A stretch of DNA of 64,000 nt from NCBI RefSeq assembly GCF_000507185.2, contig NZ_AYTM02000002.1, positions 1,263,501 to 1,327,500 of the forward strand, in the 5' to 3' direction. How positions within the stretch are numbered: the stretch's first letter is position 1; each line of letters begins with the position of its first letter. Position numbers and translations under genes: made by a program. Under the pieces are notes generated by a model. The model saw only the letters and a list, made by a program, of their open reading frames with translations. It was not told the origin of the DNA and did not search any database. This DNA is from Pseudomonas syringae KCTC 12500. Lineage in GTDB: Bacteria > Pseudomonadota > Gammaproteobacteria > Pseudomonadales > Pseudomonadaceae. Below are positions 10,817-21,688 of this stretch, in pieces.

Positions 10817-13801
10817 ATGTCCAGAGGATTGAAACGCACACTTGGCTCCCTGCTGGCTGTGATCGCGCTCTACAGTTTGCTGGGATTTTTCATTCTTCCC
10901 GGCGTCGCTCTGCGGATCGCGAACCAGCAACTGGCCAATTACGCCACGGTGCCAGCAAAGCTCGAACGCCTGGAATTCAACCCCTTCACCCTGGAGCTGA
11001 CACTTTGGGGTCTGAATATCGGCACGCCGGGGAAGGAGCAGGTCGCGTTTGAAAAGCTTTATGCCAATCTGCAAATCAACAGTCTGTGGACGCGGGCTCT
11101 GCATCTGCAACGCGTCGAGCTGATCAAACCGCGCACCGAGCTGCTGTTCGACAAACAGGGCAAGCTCAATCTGGCACAACTGTTCAAGCTGCCCGCCAGC
11201 GAACCGGCAAAGGACGAACCCGCCACTAAGCCATTCCCACTGCGTATCGACGAAATCAAACTGGCGGGAGGCTACGTTCACTTCCAGGACCTGCGCCCCA
11301 GCCAACCCATCGAGTTTCTCTACGACGCGCTGGATTTCGAGCTCAAGAACCTCAGCACTCTGCCTGAAGACAACGCCGATATGACCCTGGTCGCAGCGGG
11401 GCCGGACGGTGGGCAGATCGACTGGGTCGGCCGTATCAGCCTGATCCCGATCGCCTCCGAGGGCACGCTGAAAGTCACTGACAGCAAGATGAAGCTGTGG
11501 TGGCCTTATGTGCGTGATGCCTTGCCGCTGGCGCTCGAGGACGGCGTGCTGAATTTCAGCACGGCCTACACACTGAATCTGTCCAAGGAAACCGAGCTGA
11601 AGCTGACCAACGTGTCGGCCAGTGTCGCGCCATTCGCGCTCAACGCTCCCGACGGTCGCCCACTGGTACGCCTGCAACGCCTGGACGTCAGCGAAACATC
11701 GGTCGACCTGGCAAAGCAGCTGGTTACCGTAGGCAAGGTGCGCAGCCAGAAGCTGGAAACCTGGGCCGCGCGTGAAGCCGACGGGCAACTGGACTGGCAA
11801 AAACTGTTTGCCAGCCAAGCGGGCAAGCCCGCAGCAGCGCACACCCCGGCTGTGGACGAAAAAGCCGCCGAGCCAGCCCCGGCCACCGAGACCACCGCCA
11901 AAGCCAGCGCTCAACCTGTGGCGCAGAGCAAACCCTGGCAGGTCCTGTTGCGGGATGTGCAGTTGCGCAACTACATGGTTCATCTGGCAGATCGCGTGCC
12001 TCAAGAGCCGGTCGCGCTGGACGTTGGCCCGCTGAATCTGGACATCCAGAATTTCGACAGCCTGAACAAGGCGCCCTTCACGCTCAAGCTGGATACCGGG
12101 CTGGGTAAACAGGGCAATCTCACTGCCGCCGGTGACGTGAACCTCAACCCGGTCAGCGCACGACTCAACGTAACCACCCGCGACATCGACCTGCGCCTCG
12201 CCCAGGCCTACATCAGCCCGTTCATTCGTCTGGAGCTGCGCAGCGGCATGCTCGGCAGCGATCTGGCGGTCGACCTGAAAAGCACCGAGCCACTGGCGTT
12301 CAACGTCACCGGTAAAGCGCAGGTCAATCAGTTGCACACGCTGGATACGCTCAAACAGCGCGACTTCCTGAAGTGGCAGCAACTGGCGCTGGAGGGCCTG
12401 GACTACCAGCACGGCAAGGGCCTGTCGATTGCCAAAGTGAACATGGATCAGCCTTACGCGCGCTTCATGATCAATGAGGACCGCACCACCAACATCGACG
12501 ATCTGTTGATCCCGCAGCCAGCCGACGCAGCTATCGGCAAGACAGCCGCCCAGCCAAAGGCAGCCAAAACCCAAGCCGCAGGCAAGAAGGAAAACCCGCT
12601 GGCGATCTACGTGGGTGAAGTGAATATCAACAATGGCTCGGCAAACTTTGCCGACATGACCCTGACCCCCAACTTCGCCACCGCCGTGCAGCAGCTTAAC
12701 GGTCGTATCGGCACCATCGACAACCGCAAGCCTACACCGGCACCGGTGGACATCGAGGGCAAGGTCGACCGCTATGCGCCGGTGACCATCAAGGGCAGCC
12801 TCAACCCGTTCGACCCGATGGCCAGCCTGGATATCACCACCAGCTTCAAGCGCGTCGAGCTGACCAACCTGACCCCTTACTCCGGCAAATTCGCAGGCTT
12901 CCGGATCCGCAAGGGTCGGCTCAATCTCGACCTGCATTACCTGATCACCAAGGGCCAGCTCAAGGCCCAGAACAAGGTGCTGGTGGAGCAACTGCAACTG
13001 GGTGAGCGGGTCGACAGCCCGGATGCGCTGGACCTGCCTATTCGTCTGGCGGTCGCACTGCTCAAGGATACCAAGGGGCGCATTTCCCTCGAGCTGCCCA
13101 TCGAAGGCGACCTGAACAACCCGCAGTTCAGCGTCATGCCGATTGTCTGGCAGACCCTGCGCAACCTGGTACTGCGTGCCGCGCAGGCCCCGTTCAAGAT
13201 GCTCGGCGGGCTGGTTGCCGGTGGAAGCTCCGAGGACCTCGGCAGCGTAAGTTTCGTGCCAGGCTCCAGTGACTTGTCAGCAGAGGCGCAAAAGGCCCTG
13301 GACAAGCTCTCGGTAGCGCTCAAGGAGCGTCCGGACCTGAAGCTGGAGATCGAAGGCACCAGCGCCGCCAGCAGTGACGGTCCATTGATCGCCCAGCAAA
13401 GGCTGGAACGCGAATACCAGTACACGTATTACAAGATCCTCCAGCGACGCGGCGACAAGGTTCCAGCCAAGGCCGGCTTGATAGAGGTCCCGGAAGAGGA
13501 AAAGGCGCCTATGCTCGAAGGTATCTACAGGACACGCCTGAAACAGCAACCGCCCGCTGAATGGACCAGTCTGGGCAAGGAACAACGTGCTGCCCAGATG
13601 CGTGCCGCCGTACTCAAGTTCTGGAGCAGCAACGAGGTGCTGCTGCGCGAACTGGGCCAGAGCAGAGCCAGCAGCATCAAGGATTACCTGGTGGACAAGG
13701 GCAAGCTCGAAGACGCTCGCGTGTACTTCGTCGACGCGCAACTGGGCCAGGCCCAACCGGATGGTAAAGTCATCAGCCCCCTCCACCTCGACAGCGAATG
13801 A
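10817..13801 (+). CDS. DUF748 large envelope protein (AsmA-like) with OmpA-like C terminus
   Basis: A 994-residue protein. I prefer the ATG at 10817 (MSRGLKRTLGSLLAVIALY), which gives one N-terminal transmembrane anchor; an in-frame ATG at 10772 is also open. The long middle part is the repetitive beta-rich DUF748 region related to AsmA/YdbH-type lipid-transfer bridges (for example LERLEFNPFTLELTLWGLNI). An Ala/Pro/Lys-rich low-complexity linker lies around residues 335-370 and another around 575-590. The last 180 residues begin with a segment resembling the OmpA peptidoglycan-binding start (VSFVPGSSDLSAEAQKALDKL). It is translationally coupled to the next gene by an ATGA overlap. A role in envelope integrity or lipid transport is inference. 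Confidence 0.8.
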   Translation: MSRGLKRTLGSLLAVIALYSLLGFFILPGVALRIANQQLANYATVPAKLERLEFNPFTLELTLWGLNIGTPGKEQVAFEKLYANLQINSLWTRALHLQRVELIKPRTELLFDKQGKLNLAQLFKLPASEPAKDEPATKPFPLRIDEIKLAGGYVHFQDLRPSQPIEFLYDALDFELKNLSTLPEDNADMTLVAAGPDGGQIDWVGRISLIPIASEGTLKVTDSKMKLWWPYVRDALPLALEDGVLNFSTAYTLNLSKETELKLTNVSASVAPFALNAPDGRPLVRLQRLDVSETSVDLAKQLVTVGKVRSQKLETWAAREADGQLDWQKLFASQAGKPAAAHTPAVDEKAAEPAPATETTAKASAQPVAQSKPWQVLLRDVQLRNYMVHLADRVPQEPVALDVGPLNLDIQNFDSLNKAPFTLKLDTGLGKQGNLTAAGDVNLNPVSARLNVTTRDIDLRLAQAYISPFIRLELRSGMLGSDLAVDLKSTEPLAFNVTGKAQVNQLHTLDTLKQRDFLKWQQLALEGLDYQHGKGLSIAKVNMDQPYARFMINEDRTTNIDDLLIPQPADAAIGKTAAQPKAAKTQAAGKKENPLAIYVGEVNINNGSANFADMTLTPNFATAVQQLNGRIGTIDNRKPTPAPVDIEGKVDRYAPVTIKGSLNPFDPMASLDITTSFKRVELTNLTPYSGKFAGFRIRKGRLNLDLHYLITKGQLKAQNKVLVEQLQLGERVDSPDALDLPIRLAVALLKDTKGRISLELPIEGDLNNPQFSVMPIVWQTLRNLVLRAAQAPFKMLGGLVAGGSSEDLGSVSFVPGSSDLSAEAQKALDKLSVALKERPDLKLEIEGTSAASSDGPLIAQQRLEREYQYTYYKILQRRGDKVPAKAGLIEVPEEEKAPMLEGIYRTRLKQQPPAEWTSLGKEQRAAQMRAAVLKFWSSNEVLLRELGQSRASSIKDYLVDKGKLEDARVYFVDAQLGQAQPDGKVISPLHLDSE

Positions 13802-14136
13802 AGCCTTTGGCACACACCCGAATCAAACGACTGATCAACCTGACCCTCGCCGCCATGGCCGGGTCAGTTGTCGCATCAGCGTATGCCAGTTCGACCCTGC
13901 GTTGCGGCAGCCAACTGGTGAGCACCGGTGACCGGGCGTTCGAAGTCCAGCAGAAGTGCGGCGAACCGGTCAGCCAGGAAGTGCTCGGCACTCAGGAAAC
14001 CTTCAATAGCAATTATCGAAGGTCCGAAGCCGTGAGAATCGAGGAGTGGATATACGGTCCTGATAACGGCATGTATCAGTACCTGCGCTTCGAAGGCGGG
14101 CGCCTGGTGGGCATCGAGAGCAAACGCCGCAACTGA
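13798..14136 (+). CDS. DUF2845 family secreted protein
   Basis: A 112-residue exported protein whose ATG overlaps the stop of the DUF748 gene (ATGA), so the two are co-translated. A cleavable signal is seen (hydrophobic stretch LTLAAMAGSVVASAYA) followed by STLRCGSQLVSTGDR, the conserved DUF2845 opening. Cysteines at RCGS and KCGEPV probably form a disulfide in the periplasm. Function is unknown; coupling suggests it works with the large envelope protein. Confidence 0.8.
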   Translation: MKPLAHTRIKRLINLTLAAMAGSVVASAYASSTLRCGSQLVSTGDRAFEVQQKCGEPVSQEVLGTQETFNSNYRRSEAVRIEEWIYGPDNGMYQYLRFEGGRLVGIESKRRN

Positions 14137-14181
14137 TCCCCTGCTTCCCTGCCCTTCATCTTTTTTTCGTCACCCCATAGA

Positions 14182-14212
14182 AAAGGCCCCGACTCTTCAG
14201 TAGGGGCCTTTA
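14182..14212 (+). terminator. Intrinsic terminator of the DUF748-DUF2845 operon
   Basis: The perfect inverted repeat AAAGGCCCC ... GGGGCCTTT (14183-14212) with a 12-base loop lies 46 bases after the DUF2845 stop. It faces the BON gene and could serve both strands. Confidence 0.75.
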
Positions 14213-14286
14213 ATGGCTACATCCTTGTAGCCTCGCATGAACCTTCCATCAATCAATGACTGCGGCTGTTCATGAGCAGTATTCGA

Positions 14287-14640
14287 TTACTCGGCTTTCA
14301 GGCCAGCAGCCGATACGTCTTTAACGCCTTTGATTTTCTTGGCGATAGCGACGGCAGTAGTTTTCTGAGCTTCAGTCACTTTTACCATGGAGGACAGGGA
14401 AACCACGCCTTTGTTGGTCTCAACCTTGATGTCGGTGCCAGGGATGCCTTTCTCGGTTACCAGATCAGCTTTGACTTTGCCGGTGATCCAAGAATCCGAC
14501 ACGTCTTCTTTGACTTCTTGAGTAGTGGTGTTAGCTGCCAGAACCATTGGCGCTTGGGCCGAGGTCTGTGCGAAAGCAGCATTGGCCATGGTCAGAGTCA
14601 GGGCAGTAGCGGTAGCAGCGGCAATAGCAAACTTCTTCAT
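14287..14640 (-). CDS. BON domain-containing periplasmic protein (OsmY-like)
   Basis: A 117-residue protein with a clear signal peptide (MKKFAIAAATATALTLTMA, cleavage likely after AFA) and a single BON domain: DSWITGKVKADLVTEKGIPG, then VVSLSSMV and KKIKGVKDVSA. OsmY in E. coli has two BON domains and responds to osmotic stress and stationary phase; this single-domain version is common in Pseudomonas. AGGAG precedes the ATG. It is monocistronic, between two terminators. Confidence 0.85.
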   Translation of the reverse strand: MKKFAIAAATATALTLTMANAAFAQTSAQAPMVLAANTTTQEVKEDVSDSWITGKVKADLVTEKGIPGTDIKVETNKGVVSLSSMVKVTEAQKTTAVAIAKKIKGVKDVSAAGLKAE

Positions 14641-14881
14641 ACGATAACTCCTGTTTTTCTCAAAATCTGCACCAGCATGTGGTGGCAGGGTTAACAGGTG
14701 TATCGCAAGCGGTGTGCCAAAAATGAGACAGTCAAAATAACCTTTATAATCAATAGCTTATGCTTTTCTCTATTTTGCTGAGTCGTGCAGATTGCCCGTT
14801 CGCTCAAACCCGGGGTTGCAAGATGCATGTTTGCACCGAGCAGTTTGCATGCTCCATTGGTAAGCCTCTAATTGCGCTCAT

Positions 14882-14910
14882 AAAAAAAGGACTCCGAAGA
14901 GTCCTTTTTT
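14882..14910 (-). terminator. Intrinsic terminator after pnp
   Basis: GGACTC-CGAA-GAGTCC stem-loop with seven A residues on one side and six T on the other, so it can act on both strands. It lies 19 bases beyond the pnp stop. The remaining gap up to 14640 has no gene that I can support. Confidence 0.85.
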
Positions 14911-14928
14911 ACATGCCGCTCAGATCGA

Positions 14929-17034
14929 TCAGACGCCCGACGCTTTCGCTGCGGCTACGTCTTTGATCGACAGCTTGATACGGCCGCGGTTATCCACGTC
15001 CAGTACCAGTACTTCGACTTCCTGACCTTCCTTGAGGATGTCGGTCACTTTCTCTACGCGAGCATCGCTCAGCATGGAGATGTGAACCAGACCGTCCTTG
15101 CCCGGCAGGATGTTGACGAATGCGCCGAAATCGACGATGCGCTCAACCTTGCCGACGTAGATCTTGCCGATTTCCGCTTCTGCGGTGATGCCCAGAACGC
15201 GCTGACGTGCTGCCTCAGCCGCTTCCTTGGACTCGCCGAAGATCTTGATCGAGCCGTCGTCTTCGATGTCGATCGAAGCCTTGGTCTCTTCGCAGATGGC
15301 ACGGATGGTTGCGCCACCCTTGCCGATCACGTCACGGATCTTGTCGGTGTCGATCTTCATCGCGATCATGGTCGGAGCGTTGGCCGACAGTTCGTTACGC
15401 GACTGACCGATGATCTGGTTCATCTGGCCGAGGATGTTCAGGCGAGCTTCCAGGGCCTGGCCCAGGGCGATCTCCATGATTTCTTCGGTGATGCCTTTGA
15501 TCTTGATGTCCATCTGCAGCGCGGTAACACCTTTGGAGGTACCGGCTACCTTGAAGTCCATGTCACCCAGGTGGTCTTCGTCACCCAGGATGTCGGTCAG
15601 AATCGCGAACTTCTCGCCTTCCTTGACCAGACCCATGGCGATACCGGCAACCGGCGCCTTCATCGGCACACCAGCGTCCATCAGAGCCAGGGAAGCACCG
15701 CAGACCGAAGCCATGGAGCTGGAGCCGTTGGACTCGGTGATTTCCGATACGACACGGATGGTGTACGGGAACACGTCAGCGCCTGGCAGCATGGCCTGGA
15801 CACTGCGACGGGCCAGACGGCCGTGACCGATTTCACGACGACCTGCGCCGCCCATGCGACCACACTCGCCCACCGAGAACGGAGGGAAGTTGTAGTGCAG
15901 CATGAAGGGGTCTTTTTTCTCGCCTTCGAGGGTATCGAGCAGCTGTGCGTCACGTGCAGTACCCAGCGTGGCAACGACCAGCGCCTGAGTTTCGCCACGG
16001 GTGAACAGTGCCGAACCGTGAGTCTTTGGCAGAACGCCGACTTCGATGTTCAGAGGACGAACGGTGCGGGTGTCACGGCCATCGATACGCGGCTTGCCGT
16101 TAACGATGTTTTCGCGAACGGTGCGGTATTCGATTTCGCCGAAAGCGGCTTTGACTTCGCTGGCAGACGGGCTGCCTTCTTCCACGGCCAGTTTGGCAAC
16201 GATCTGATCTTTCAGCTCGCCCAGACGCGCATAACGGTCGGCTTTGACGGTGATGGTGTAAGCCTGGGAGATCGCTTCGCCGAACTCGGAGCGGATAGCG
16301 CTCAGCAGTTCAGTCGCTTCAGGCTTAGGCTGCCAGGCCCAGGTAGGCTTGGCGGCCTCGGCAGCCAGTTCCTTGATGGCGTTAATCACGACCTGGAACT
16401 CGTCATGCGCGAACAGCACAGCGCCCAGCATCTGGTCTTCGGTGAGCTCTTTGGCTTCCGACTCAACCATCAGAACCGCTTCGGAAGTACCGGCAACGAC
16501 CATGTCCAGGCTCGAAGCCTGCAGCTGCTCGTAAGTCGGGTTCAACAGGTAACCGGTGCTTTCGTGGAAAGCAACGCGGGCAGCACCGACCGGACCGTCA
16601 AACGGGATACCGGAGATGGCCAGGGCAGCCGAAGTACCGATCATCGCAGCGATGTCCGGATCGATTTTCTTGCTGGTGGAGACGACGGTGCAGACAACCT
16701 GCACTTCGTTCATGAAGCCTTCTGGAAACAACGGGCGGATCGGACGGTCGATCAGGCGCGAAGTCAGGGTTTCTTTCTCGGAAGGACGGCCTTCACGCTT
16801 GAAGAAACCACCAGGAATCTTGCCGGCAGCGTAGGTTTTTTCCTGATAGTGCACGGACAGAGGGAAGAAGCCTTTGCCAGCGTCAGCCTGTTTGGCGCCG
16901 ACCACAGTCACGAGTACGCTGACGTCGTCGTCAACGGTGACCAATACTGCACCAGAGGCTTGACGGGCGATACGGCCTGTCTCGAGGGTTACGGTCGATT
17001 GACCGAACTGAAACTTTTTGATTACCGGGTTCAC
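14929..17034 (-). CDS. pnp: Polyribonucleotide nucleotidyltransferase (PNPase)
   Basis: 3'-5' phosphorolytic exoribonuclease and core of the RNA degradosome, 701 aa. Two RNase PH-like halves are seen (first around [20 protein letters not shown], second around [14 protein letters not shown]), followed by a KH domain ([16 protein letters not shown]) and an S1 domain ([20 protein letters not shown]). Last gene of the rpsO-pnp unit, 175 bases downstream of rpsO. In E. coli a leader hairpin cut by RNase III mediates PNPase autoregulation; inverted repeats in the 17035-17209 gap are compatible, but I did not resolve one. Confidence 0.98.
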   Translation of the reverse strand: MNPVIKKFQFGQSTVTLETGRIARQASGAVLVTVDDDVSVLVTVVGAKQADAGKGFFPLSVHYQEKTYAAGKIPGGFFKREGRPSEKETLTSRLIDRPIRPLFPEGFMNEVQVVCTVVSTSKKIDPDIAAMIGTSAALAISGIPFDGPVGAARVAFHESTGYLLNPTYEQLQASSLDMVVAGTSEAVLMVESEAKELTEDQMLGAVLFAHDEFQVVINAIKELAAEAAKPTWAWQPKPEATELLSAIRSEFGEAISQAYTITVKADRYARLGELKDQIVAKLAVEEGSPSASEVKAAFGEIEYRTVRENIVNGKPRIDGRDTRTVRPLNIEVGVLPKTHGSALFTRGETQALVVATLGTARDAQLLDTLEGEKKDPFMLHYNFPPFSVGECGRMGGAGRREIGHGRLARRSVQAMLPGADVFPYTIRVVSEITESNGSSSMASVCGASLALMDAGVPMKAPVAGIAMGLVKEGEKFAILTDILGDEDHLGDMDFKVAGTSKGVTALQMDIKIKGITEEIMEIALGQALEARLNILGQMNQIIGQSRNELSANAPTMIAMKIDTDKIRDVIGKGGATIRAICEETKASIDIEDDGSIKIFGESKEAAEAARQRVLGITAEAEIGKIYVGKVERIVDFGAFVNILPGKDGLVHISMLSDARVEKVTDILKEGQEVEVLVLDVDNRGRIKLSIKDVAAAKASGV

Positions 17035-17209
17035 GGTTTCCTACCTTTCTTTGTGGCTCTTGGGGAACTGGTTTCTTGCGAATTCTTGGGCAGCGTGGGG
17101 AATCGGCCCCTTCCACAGCCCAGATAAAACTTGAGGCTGGGAGCCTGCCAGAACCACCGGGAAAACCCGACGGATCGTGACAGACAACCAACCTCTAGCA
17201 ACGTCGTTA

Positions 17210-17479
17210 TTAGCGACGCAGACCCAGACGACCGATCAGGGCGCTGTAACGGCTAACGTCCTTACCTTTCAGGTAATCCAGCAGCTTGCGACGCTGGTTT
17301 ACCATACGGATCAGACCACGACGCGAGTGGTGGTCCTTACCGTTGGCCTTGAAGTGGCCTTGCAGTTTGTTGATGTTGGCGGTCAGCAGTGCAACTTGCA
17401 CTTCTGGCGAACCAGTATCACCAACAGCTTGCTGGTAGTCGGTTACGATCTGAGCTTTTTCTTCAACGCTGAGTGCCAT
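17210..17479 (-). CDS. rpsO: 30S ribosomal protein S15
   Basis: Primary-binding 16S rRNA protein of the small subunit, exactly the family length of 89 aa from the ATG at 17479 ([15 protein letters not shown]). An upstream ATG at 17500 in the same frame is not used in the family. AAGGAT lies 8 bases before the chosen start. The body shows [18 protein letters not shown] and [21 protein letters not shown], the canonical S15 core. Confidence 0.98.
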   Translation of the reverse strand: MALSVEEKAQIVTDYQQAVGDTGSPEVQVALLTANINKLQGHFKANGKDHHSRRGLIRMVNQRRKLLDYLKGKDVSRYSALIGRLGLRR

Positions 17480-17500
17480 GTGGGCAATCCTTTTGTGCAA

Positions 17501-17526
17501 GGAAGCGTTTCCGGAGAAACGTTTCC
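17501..17526 (-). promoter_or_regulatory. Hairpin in the rpsO leader
   Basis: An 11-bp inverted repeat (GGAAACGTTTC-TCCG-GAAACGCTTCC read on the minus strand, one G-T pair) sits about 8 bases upstream of the rpsO Shine-Dalgarno. In E. coli S15 represses its own translation by trapping a leader pseudoknot; this hairpin is in the right place for a similar control, but that is inference. Confidence 0.4.
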
Positions 17527-17638
17527 AACAGGCCGAGGACAGATCCTCGTATTAAAAAATGAGGTATGACCGTGCCTGTTGACAGCCATCCTCGTTCCAC
17601 CCCACTCGCCAGCAAGCCGACGGCTGGACTGGTTTCGG

Positions 17639-18556
17639 TCACTCTGACCGAATCAGGCGACGCGGCGCAATGCGCCCGTCTTCGGCGACTTCACCGATAC
17701 CGATGAAGCGACCTTCGTGATCCTGCACGCGAACCATACCGAATTTCGGTGCGTCCGGCGCGCGTACTGGCTGACCATGCAACCAGTAAAACGAACTGTG
17801 TTCCGAAAACTTCAACAGCGGCCAGTCCAGTAGACCGCTGTCCGATGGCATCAGGAAACGGTCAACCGCTTCATTGCCGCCGTCGGCATGCACCTGCTCG
17901 AGCTCTTCCAGCGTCACTGTCTGAGCCAGCGTGAAAGGCCCGGCCTGGGTACGACGCAGCTCTGCGACGTAAGCACCACAACCAAGCTTCTCACCGATAT
18001 CCTCGACCAGTGTGCGGATATAGGTGCCTTTGCTGCAATCGACGGACAGACGTGCCGTATCGCCTTCGCAAGCAAGTAATTCCAGGCGCGCAATAGTAAC
18101 AGAACGGGGCTCGCGCTCCACTACTTCCCCTGCACGTGCCAGCTTGTAAAGTGGCTGGCCATCACGCTTGAGGGCCGAGTACATGGGAGGTATCTGGCTG
18201 ATTTGTCCGCGAAAATGCGGCAGAGCCGCTTCGATATCGTCGCGACCAACGGTCACCGGACGCGTGAGCAAAACCTCGCCTTCAGAGTCGGCAGTGGTAG
18301 TGGTCTTGCCCAGTTGCGCCAGGGTCTCGTAGGACTTGTCTGAATCGAGCAGGTACTGAGAGAACTTGGTCGCTTCACCAAAGCACAACGGCAGAACGCC
18401 CGTTGCCAGAGGATCAAGGCTGCCGGTGTGCCCGGCTTTCTCGGCATTGAGCAGCCAGCGAACCTTTTGCAGAGCGGCGTTGGAAGTGAAACCCAGTGGC
18501 TTGTCGAGCAGGATGATCCCGCTGACATTGCGGCGTATACGCTTGACCTGAGCCAC
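17639..18556 (-). CDS. truB: tRNA pseudouridine(55) synthase TruB
   Basis: Makes the universal pseudouridine 55 in the tRNA T-loop; 305 aa. The start codon is GTG at 18556, two bases after the rbfA stop region. The catalytic aspartate lies in the motif [29 protein letters not shown] opens the catalytic domain and [14 protein letters not shown] is the second conserved block. The C-terminal PUA-like domain ends with [14 protein letters not shown]. Part of the infB operon. Confidence 0.97.
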   Translation of the reverse strand: MAQVKRIRRNVSGIILLDKPLGFTSNAALQKVRWLLNAEKAGHTGSLDPLATGVLPLCFGEATKFSQYLLDSDKSYETLAQLGKTTTTADSEGEVLLTRPVTVGRDDIEAALPHFRGQISQIPPMYSALKRDGQPLYKLARAGEVVEREPRSVTIARLELLACEGDTARLSVDCSKGTYIRTLVEDIGEKLGCGAYVAELRRTQAGPFTLAQTVTLEELEQVHADGGNEAVDRFLMPSDSGLLDWPLLKFSEHSSFYWLHGQPVRAPDAPKFGMVRVQDHEGRFIGIGEVAEDGRIAPRRLIRSE

Positions 18557-18559
18557 TCT

Positions 18560-18976
18560 TTATTCCTCGGTACTTTCAGGCTTTGCATCCGGCGATGCAG
18601 GGCCTTCCTGATGCTGGCCGTCTTCTGCCACGGCACGCTCGATCAGTGCCGAGAGATGCGCGCCACGCACGACGCTTTCGTCATAGTGGAAATGCAGTTG
18701 AGGCACGCTGCGCAGCTTCATCTCACGGGCCAACTGCATACGCAGGAAACCTGCAGCAGCGTTGAGCACCTTGATGGTCTGCGCGATTTCTTCCGCGCTG
18801 TCCTGGCCCATGACGGTCATGAAAATCTTCGCATGACCCACGTCACGGCTGACGTCTACGGCGGTGATGGTGACCAGACCCACGCGTGGGTCCTTGATTT
18901 CGCGACGGATCAGCTGCGCCAGTTCGCGCTGCATCTGATCGCCGATACGTTGGGTACGGCTGTATTCTTTTGCCAT
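18560..18976 (-). CDS. rbfA: 30S ribosome-binding factor RbfA
   Basis: Late 30S maturation factor that binds near the 5' end of 16S rRNA, 138 aa. Family landmarks are seen: [39 protein letters not shown] and the KH-like core [12 protein letters not shown]. It has an acidic Glu/Ser-rich tail typical of Pseudomonas RbfA. Located 159 bases after infB and directly before truB. Confidence 0.97.
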   Translation of the reverse strand: MAKEYSRTQRIGDQMQRELAQLIRREIKDPRVGLVTITAVDVSRDVGHAKIFMTVMGQDSAEEIAQTIKVLNAAAGFLRMQLAREMKLRSVPQLHFHYDESVVRGAHLSALIERAVAEDGQHQEGPASPDAKPESTEE

Positions 18977-19029
18977 GCTTGTTACCTGTTACTGATCCGG
19001 GACCAAACCCTGACAGTCTGAAAGCGGCA

Positions 19030-19063
19030 AACGCCCGGCCTGACACTTGCCAGACCGGGCGTT
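19030..19063 (-). terminator. Intercistronic hairpin between infB and rbfA
   Basis: AACGCCCGG and CCGGGCGTT form a perfect 9-bp stem with a 16-base loop in the infB-rbfA gap. No proper T-run follows, so it may tune downstream expression or mRNA processing rather than stop transcription. Confidence 0.5.
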
Positions 19064-19135
19064 GCGTTTAGAGCCCATGAGGAAAGCAGAGCATTTACAT
19101 GCAAGGCTTCCACCATGACTCCTGAAGCTCGCGAT

Positions 19136-21661
19136 TTAGAGGCTGCGAGCCACTTGGACCTTCTCGAAGACTTCGATCTTGTCACCGACCTTGACGTCGT
19201 TGTAGCTCTTGACGCCGATACCGCATTCCATGCCTGCACGTACTTCGGCAGCGTCGTCCTTGAAGCGGCGCAGGGATTCCAGCTCGCCTTCAAAGATAAC
19301 GATGTCTTCGCGCAGAACACGAATCGGACGGTTACGGTAGACAGTGCCTTCCAGAACCATACACCCTGCGATCGCGCCGAATTTCGGCGAACGGAACACA
19401 TCGCGGACTTCGGCGATACCCAGGATATTCTCCCGGACGTCGCTGCCAAGCATGCCGGTAAGGGCTTTCTTGACGTCTTCGATGATGTCGTAGATCACGT
19501 TGTAGTAACGCATATCCAGACCTTCCTGCTCGACGATCTTGCGCGCGCCAGCGTCGGCACGCACGTTGAAGCCGAACAGTACAGCGTTGGAGGCCAGTGC
19601 CAGGTTGGCGTCGCTCTCGGTGATACCACCGACACCGCCACCGACCACGCGCACTTGCACTTCGTCGTTACCCAGGCCGTTCAAGGCGCCGTTCAACGCT
19701 TCGAGGGAACCGCGTACGTCAGATTTGAGGACGATGTTGAGCGTCTTCTTCTCTGCCTGACCCATGTTCTCGAAGATGTTTTCCAGCTTGCCAGCGTGAG
19801 CACGGGCCAGTTTGACTTCGCGGAACTTGCCTTGACGGAACAGAGCCACTTCACGGGCTTTCTTCTCGTCCGACAGCACGCTCATCTCGTCGCCAGCGTC
19901 CGGTGTACCGTCCAGGCCGAGGATCTCGACAGGGATGGAAGGACCTGCTTCTTTGACCGGCTTGCCGTTCTCGTCGAGCATGGCGCGGATGCGGCCGAAG
20001 TTCGAACCGACCAGAACCATGTCGCCCTGACGCAGCGTACCGTCCTGAACCAGAACAGTAGCGACCGGACCACGGCCCTTGTCCAGACGGGACTCGACAA
20101 CAACACCACGGCCAGGGGCCGACGGAGTTGCCTTGAGTTCCAGGACTTCGGCCTGCAGAAGAACAGCTTCCAGCAATTCGTCGACGCCAGTACCCATCTT
20201 CGCGGAAACCGAAACGAAAGGCGTATCACCGCCCCACTCTTCGGAGGTCACACCATGGACCGACAGCTCGCTACGGATACGATCGAGGTCAGCACCAGGC
20301 TTGTCGATCTTGTTCACCGCAACAACCAGCGGAACGCCAGCCGCAACAGCATGCTGAACAGCTTCGATGGTCTGAGGCATCACGCCGTCGTCAGCTGCAA
20401 CAACCAGAATCACGATATCCGTTGCCTTGGCACCGCGGGCACGCATGGCGGTAAACGCAGCGTGACCAGGGGTGTCGAGGAACGTGACCATGCCGCGTTC
20501 GGTTTCAACGTGGTAGGCACCGATATGCTGGGTGATGCCGCCGGCTTCGCCAGCTGCAACCTTGGCACGACGGATGTAGTCGAGCAGCGAGGTCTTACCG
20601 TGGTCGACGTGGCCCATTACGGTCACAACCGGTGCACGGGAGAACGACTCACCTTCGAACTTCAGCGATTCGGCCAGGGAATCTTCCAGGGCGTTGTCGC
20701 TGACCAGCGTGACCTTGTGGCCCAGCTCTTCGGCGATCAACTGGGCAGTTTCCTGATCCAGTACCTGGTTGATGGTCACCGGGGTGCCCATCTTGAACAT
20801 GAACTTGATGACTTCAGCAGCCTTGACCGACATCTGTGCCGACAATTCGCCGACAGTGATGGTCTCGCCAATGGCCACGTCACGGATGACCGGGCCGGTA
20901 GGGCTCTGGAAACCATGCGCGTTACGCTTCTTCAGCTTGCCCTTGCCACGACCACCACGACGGAAGCTGTCGCTTTCTTCGTCGGTAGTGCGAGGAGCAA
21001 CGCGAGGGGCCGGAGCCTTCTCCTTGACCGAAGCGCGATGCGGAGCGTTTTTACGCTCGCCGTCGCCGCCACGGGCGTTGCGGTCGTCAGCACGAGGCTT
21101 GTCAGGGCGACGTTGTTCGTCACGCTTGCGAGCATCGGCAGAAGGCGCTGCGCTGGCCGGTGCCGGAGCAGCGGCTGGCGATGCTTCGCGCACAGGCTCG
21201 GCGGCGGCAACAGGCTCGGCAGCAGCCGAAGCAGGCTGGCTAGCAGCAGGCTGATTGCGCGCATCTTCTTCAGCGCGACGCTTGGCTTCTTCTTCAGCCT
21301 TTTGACGAGCGGCGTTTTCTACCGCACGGCGTTCGTCCATCTCGCGCTTGCGCTCGGCTTCGATCTCTTCCGGGCTACGCTGCACAAAGACTTTCTTCTT
21401 GCGCACTTCAACGCTGATGCTCTTGCTGCCAGCAACGCGCAGGGTGCTGGTGGTTTTGCGCTGCAAGGTAATCTTGCGAGGCTCTTCCACCTTGGCCTTG
21501 TGACCGCTTTTCAAGTGCGTCAACAAGGCTTGTTTTTCGTTATCGGTCACAACTTGCTCGGCGGCGGTGTGCGGCAGACCTGCCTCACGCATCTGCTGTA
21601 ACAGGCGCTCTACCGGTGTGTCGACCACTTTGGCCAGTTCTTTCACCGTGACTTGCGTCAT
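19136..21661 (-). CDS. infB: Translation initiation factor IF-2
   Basis: GTPase that delivers initiator tRNA to the ribosome, 841 aa. Seen in order: N-terminal IF2-N domain ([20 protein letters not shown]), a long Ala/Glu/Arg-rich charged linker (about residues 60-240), a second IF2-N domain, the G domain with GHVDHGKTS (G1), DTPGHAAF (G3) and NKIDK (G4), then domains II-IV ending in [18 protein letters not shown]. It sits between nusA and rbfA as in most gammaproteobacteria. Internal starts giving short IF2 forms are known in E. coli; I did not identify one. Confidence 0.98.
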   Translation of the reverse strand: MTQVTVKELAKVVDTPVERLLQQMREAGLPHTAAEQVVTDNEKQALLTHLKSGHKAKVEEPRKITLQRKTTSTLRVAGSKSISVEVRKKKVFVQRSPEEIEAERKREMDERRAVENAARQKAEEEAKRRAEEDARNQPAASQPASAAAEPVAAAEPVREASPAAAPAPASAAPSADARKRDEQRRPDKPRADDRNARGGDGERKNAPHRASVKEKAPAPRVAPRTTDEESDSFRRGGRGKGKLKKRNAHGFQSPTGPVIRDVAIGETITVGELSAQMSVKAAEVIKFMFKMGTPVTINQVLDQETAQLIAEELGHKVTLVSDNALEDSLAESLKFEGESFSRAPVVTVMGHVDHGKTSLLDYIRRAKVAAGEAGGITQHIGAYHVETERGMVTFLDTPGHAAFTAMRARGAKATDIVILVVAADDGVMPQTIEAVQHAVAAGVPLVVAVNKIDKPGADLDRIRSELSVHGVTSEEWGGDTPFVSVSAKMGTGVDELLEAVLLQAEVLELKATPSAPGRGVVVESRLDKGRGPVATVLVQDGTLRQGDMVLVGSNFGRIRAMLDENGKPVKEAGPSIPVEILGLDGTPDAGDEMSVLSDEKKAREVALFRQGKFREVKLARAHAGKLENIFENMGQAEKKTLNIVLKSDVRGSLEALNGALNGLGNDEVQVRVVGGGVGGITESDANLALASNAVLFGFNVRADAGARKIVEQEGLDMRYYNVIYDIIEDVKKALTGMLGSDVRENILGIAEVRDVFRSPKFGAIAGCMVLEGTVYRNRPIRVLREDIVIFEGELESLRRFKDDAAEVRAGMECGIGVKSYNDVKVGDKIEVFEKVQVARSL

Positions 21662-21688
21662 GCACTTCTCTCCTCAGGCCGCGCCCAA

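Noticed and set aside
9653..12997. Long minus-strand open frame opposite the methyltransferase and DUF748 gene
   Set aside because: It spans two real plus-strand genes and their promoter; composition is that of an antisense shadow.
19115..21601. Long plus-strand open frame opposite infB
   Set aside because: Shadow of infB; low-complexity translation and no start signals.
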